Positions 61,490 to 64,000 of a stretch of DNA of 64,000 nt are shown here, one piece after another. Source of the stretch: Paenibacillus sp. (GTDB lineage Bacteria; Bacillota; Bacilli; Paenibacillales; Paenibacillaceae); contig JAILZT010000019.1 of the NCBI GenBank assembly GCA_023512345.1, positions 1 through 64,000 on the forward strand, given 5' to 3'. A program made the translations under genes and the position numbers. The notes beneath the pieces are model-generated. The model saw only the letters and a list, made by a program, of their open reading frames with translations. It had not been told where the DNA came from and ran no database searches. Positions within the stretch are counted from its first letter, which is position 1. The number at the start of each line of letters is the position of its first letter.

Positions 61490-63875
61490 TCAGACGGCCG
61501 AGTTGCTCCGTGTAGAAACGGAGCTTTTTACGCTTTTTCTCCAAGGACGGCCTTATCATCCTACTGTAGAGACATTGCAGCTTCATCGTTCCTCTACTCA
61601 GGAGTGGGTAAATGCACAGCTTGGGCTTGATTGCTCCGAACGCCTGGGTAATGTGCAGATTAAAGTCTTTTCACCTGAAATAGGCGGGATGGTAGATTGG
61701 AAGCCAGGGGAGTCTGTTTTTCCATGTTTTTATGAGACACAATCGTATGAACTGGTTATCCAGAAGAAGAGCGAGGATAGCCTTTCTTTTTATCATGAAA
61801 ATGTGCTGCTTCGGCAGGCGGTTAAGCCCCTTGGGGAATCTATTCTTGCGGGTGTTCTGAACTTTGGGAATGAGGTTGGTTTGACGGAGTGGGAGGTCCG
61901 CAGCACGGGACAGACTTTATTGCGGGTAGAGATGGAGATTTTCCCTTCTAAGATGGATTACAAGCTGGATTACCAGAATATTTTGAATGAAGTGAATGCG
62001 CAGATTTATAATTTGGCCTTTGATTTTTTGCGCAAAACCTACCAGCTAACAGGCCTGCGGGAGACGCAGCATCAGAGCTTAACGGAGTTCTTCACCATAC
62101 TACAGCATGTCTTTAGACAGCTCTTGGATGCGGTTGAGCGGATTAACAAGAATCCTAATTACGCGCTGCTCCAGGATCACCGACTGGTGGATGCCAATCG
62201 GGTCAAAAAGGCAGGCAGAGAGAATATCCGCGAGCTCACGAAGCATCCCGAACGGTTGAGAGAAGATACGAACCACGGGTTCTTGAAAATTGGCAGCCGA
62301 AATTATACAGCCACACATTTAATAGAGACACGTAAACGCCTTTCCTATGATACGAATGAGAACCGGTTCATCCGCTGGATGCTGGAACGTATTCATGGGA
62401 AGCTGAAAGAGCTCAAGGGTCGTTGGAAGATGAACAGCCGAACCCCAGATCCATTACTTATCAAAAGGTTAGACGCCATGCTCACCCAGCTAGAGCGAGT
62501 ACTTAAGATGGATTTCTTGCGTGAGGCTGGAGTGCTGAAGCAAATGTCTGTTACGCTTGTGCTCCAGATGGCCCCCGGATACCGCGAAGTCTATCGCTGT
62601 TATCTGATGCTGCTTAAAGGCCTGTCTATCCAAGGTGACCTGTTCCGCTTATCTATGAAGGATGTTGCTCAGCTCTATGAGTATTGGTGCTTCTTGAAGC
62701 TGAATCAGCTCCTGGGACAGAAATATAAGCTGGTAAAGCAGGATATTATTAAGGTGAATCGGAACGGTATCTTTGTTACACTGGATCGATCGCAGAGCGC
62801 TAAGATGGTCTACCAGAATCCAGTCAACGGGGAGCAGTTCATCCTATATTATAATGCGATTCCTGGCTCGGATAAGACCCCGACGCTCAGTCAGCGTCCG
62901 GATAATGTACTAACACTGAAGAAGAAAGATGCTGGCACAATCAAAGAGTATAAGTATGTATTTGATGCGAAATATCGTTTAAACCCGGCCTATGAGGGCA
63001 CTACCTATCATCAAATATATGGACAGCCTGGGCCTGAAGAAGATGATATCAACACTATGCACCGGTATCGGGACGCAATAGTATATCAGGAGACAGGCTC
63101 GGGAGAATATGAGCGAAGTATGTTTGGCGCCTATGTATTATTTCCCTATCCGGATGAGGAGCGATACAAGGCCCATCGATTCTACAAAAGCATTGAGCTA
63201 TTGAATATTGGCGCGTTACCGTTCCTGCCGAATTCTACAAGCTTGGTAGAGCAGTTCTTAGATGAGATTATTCAGGATAGTCCGGAAAAAGCTTTTGAGC
63301 GCTCGACTCGTCCACGCGGTACGAAAGAATACTATGCCAATAAGCTTACGGGTAAAAATGTGCTTGTCGGTTCAGTTCGCGGGCCGGGCCAGGTGGAGGT
63401 GGCTTTGGAGCATTCTTTTTACCATGTGCCATTAAAGAACCTTTCAGATGTAAAGATACTCACTCAGATCGAATATGTGGCAATGTGCCAATCCAGAAAA
63501 AAGTTTACCGATCCTGCACAGACGGGGATTCATTGGGTAGGGAAAGTAGCGGATTGGAAGGTACTGCGGCGTAAGGAAATTAAGGAAGTCCCTTGTCGCC
63601 CAGGTACAGAGGAAGAGTTGTATGTGCGATTTACGGTTGAGGAATGGAAGCGGTTGGCTGCTCCTATTACATTAGGAGGACAAGGGATCTACACGGTGCT
63701 TTATACGAGCAAGTATATCCTGGACCGGGCCTTGGAGATTGCAGAGCTCCGTTTAGAAACGGGGGAAGCGCTTCGTGAATGGCGTGAAAAGCGTCGAAAG
63801 GGCAGAGTGAAGGTGAAGTTGGATCATGAGCAGTATGTGGATTTAGGGAAGGTTTTGGAGGTGCGGAATATTTAA
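61461..63875 (+). CDS. DUF2357 McrC-like nuclease
   Basis: An 804-aa DUF2357 protein. Helical and beta-rich N-terminal domains end in a PD-(D/E)XK nuclease (about 465-530). The predicted metal residues are Asp481 (RPDNVLTL) and Asp502/Lys504 (FDAKY). McrC-type nucleases act with McrB ATPases. ATG 61461 has CAGGAGG 10 nt upstream and lies within the mcrB-like gene; the earlier ATG 61419 is unlikely. The last ~125 bp of the window hold no gene I can support. Confidence 0.8.
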   Translation: MDSPHSGSLNQTAELLRVETELFTLFLQGRPYHPTVETLQLHRSSTQEWVNAQLGLDCSERLGNVQIKVFSPEIGGMVDWKPGESVFPCFYETQSYELVIQKKSEDSLSFYHENVLLRQAVKPLGESILAGVLNFGNEVGLTEWEVRSTGQTLLRVEMEIFPSKMDYKLDYQNILNEVNAQIYNLAFDFLRKTYQLTGLRETQHQSLTEFFTILQHVFRQLLDAVERINKNPNYALLQDHRLVDANRVKKAGRENIRELTKHPERLREDTNHGFLKIGSRNYTATHLIETRKRLSYDTNENRFIRWMLERIHGKLKELKGRWKMNSRTPDPLLIKRLDAMLTQLERVLKMDFLREAGVLKQMSVTLVLQMAPGYREVYRCYLMLLKGLSIQGDLFRLSMKDVAQLYEYWCFLKLNQLLGQKYKLVKQDIIKVNRNGIFVTLDRSQSAKMVYQNPVNGEQFILYYNAIPGSDKTPTLSQRPDNVLTLKKKDAGTIKEYKYVFDAKYRLNPAYEGTTYHQIYGQPGPEEDDINTMHRYRDAIVYQETGSGEYERSMFGAYVLFPYPDEERYKAHRFYKSIELLNIGALPFLPNSTSLVEQFLDEIIQDSPEKAFERSTRPRGTKEYYANKLTGKNVLVGSVRGPGQVEVALEHSFYHVPLKNLSDVKILTQIEYVAMCQSRKKFTDPAQTGIHWVGKVADWKVLRRKEIKEVPCRPGTEEELYVRFTVEEWKRLAAPITLGGQGIYTVLYTSKYILDRALEIAELRLETGEALREWREKRRKGRVKVKLDHEQYVDLGKVLEVRNI

Positions 63876-64000
63876 AGTGAAAATGTAAACTTAACAAGAG
63901 TTTTTAACCAGTAGAGAGCATCGTTTGTTTGCGGGTTCAAGGTTGGAGCAGCCCTGGTGATTGAAGGTTTATCTGACTCCAAATAGGGTGTCTCCATCCA

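Overview
The window looks like chromosomal DNA from a spore-forming member of the Bacillales, most like Paenibacillus (inference). The reasons are a Bacillus-type pur operon behind a PurR operator and guanine riboswitch, a Spo0E-like phosphatase, a glnQHMP-glnKL locus with GlnR/TnrA boxes, a DUF47-Pit pair, AGGAGG-type ribosome binding sites and intergenic repeats of a kind seen in Paenibacillus.

Layout. 1-577: end of an rRNA operon (23S 3' end, 5S, terminator). 761-5746: acyl-ACP thioesterase, topB, an MFS transporter, a DUF1294 protein and a universal stress protein. 5875-20862: the purine operon purE-K-B-C-S-Q-L-F-M-N-H-D, all ten steps from PRPP to IMP. Three of its gaps (purB-purC, purF-purM, purN-purH) hold repeat elements. 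20863-23156: two short terminated transcription units, a SEC-C/TPR protein, a 40-codon small ORF with its own promoter, and a Spo0E-like protein. 23487-27004: a chemoreceptor and threonine dehydratase. 27005-27916: repeats and an internally deleted IS1182-type element. 27917-33131: a secreted protein, membrane proteins, a hydrolase, a LigB-type dioxygenase and a DUF3048 lipoprotein. 33384-40654: phosphate uptake, then glutamine uptake with its two-component system. 40759-44847: CorA, a YqfQ-like protein, a TrpR-like regulator, a chelatase and a lipid kinase.

46808-54617 is a ~7.8 kb integrated element in the 3' end of an rlmD/rumA-type methyltransferase gene, bounded by an 18-bp direct repeat. 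It carries a barstar-like and two immunity-like genes, a SEFIR-domain defence gene, an XRE regulator with paired operators, an 8-codon leader ORF, a phage gene II/X-type replication protein, a frameshifted large serine recombinase and a DUF4365 putative nuclease. Just outside it, 54825-55538 holds remnants of a second recombinase and an excisionase. Next come an ECF sigma factor with an RsgI-like anti-sigma, a beta-propeller remnant, and at 58567-63875 a three-gene cassette: a NERD nuclease-like protein, a McrB-type AAA+ ATPase with an EVE/PUA-like middle domain, and a DUF2357 McrC-like nuclease. This is probably a modification-dependent (type IV-like) restriction system.

Two repeat families are the most unexpected non-coding content. 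One is an intergenic structured element, present three times, whose long stem is kept by compensatory changes. The other is an array of short palindromes about 50-60 bp apart, present twice with nearly the same spacing.
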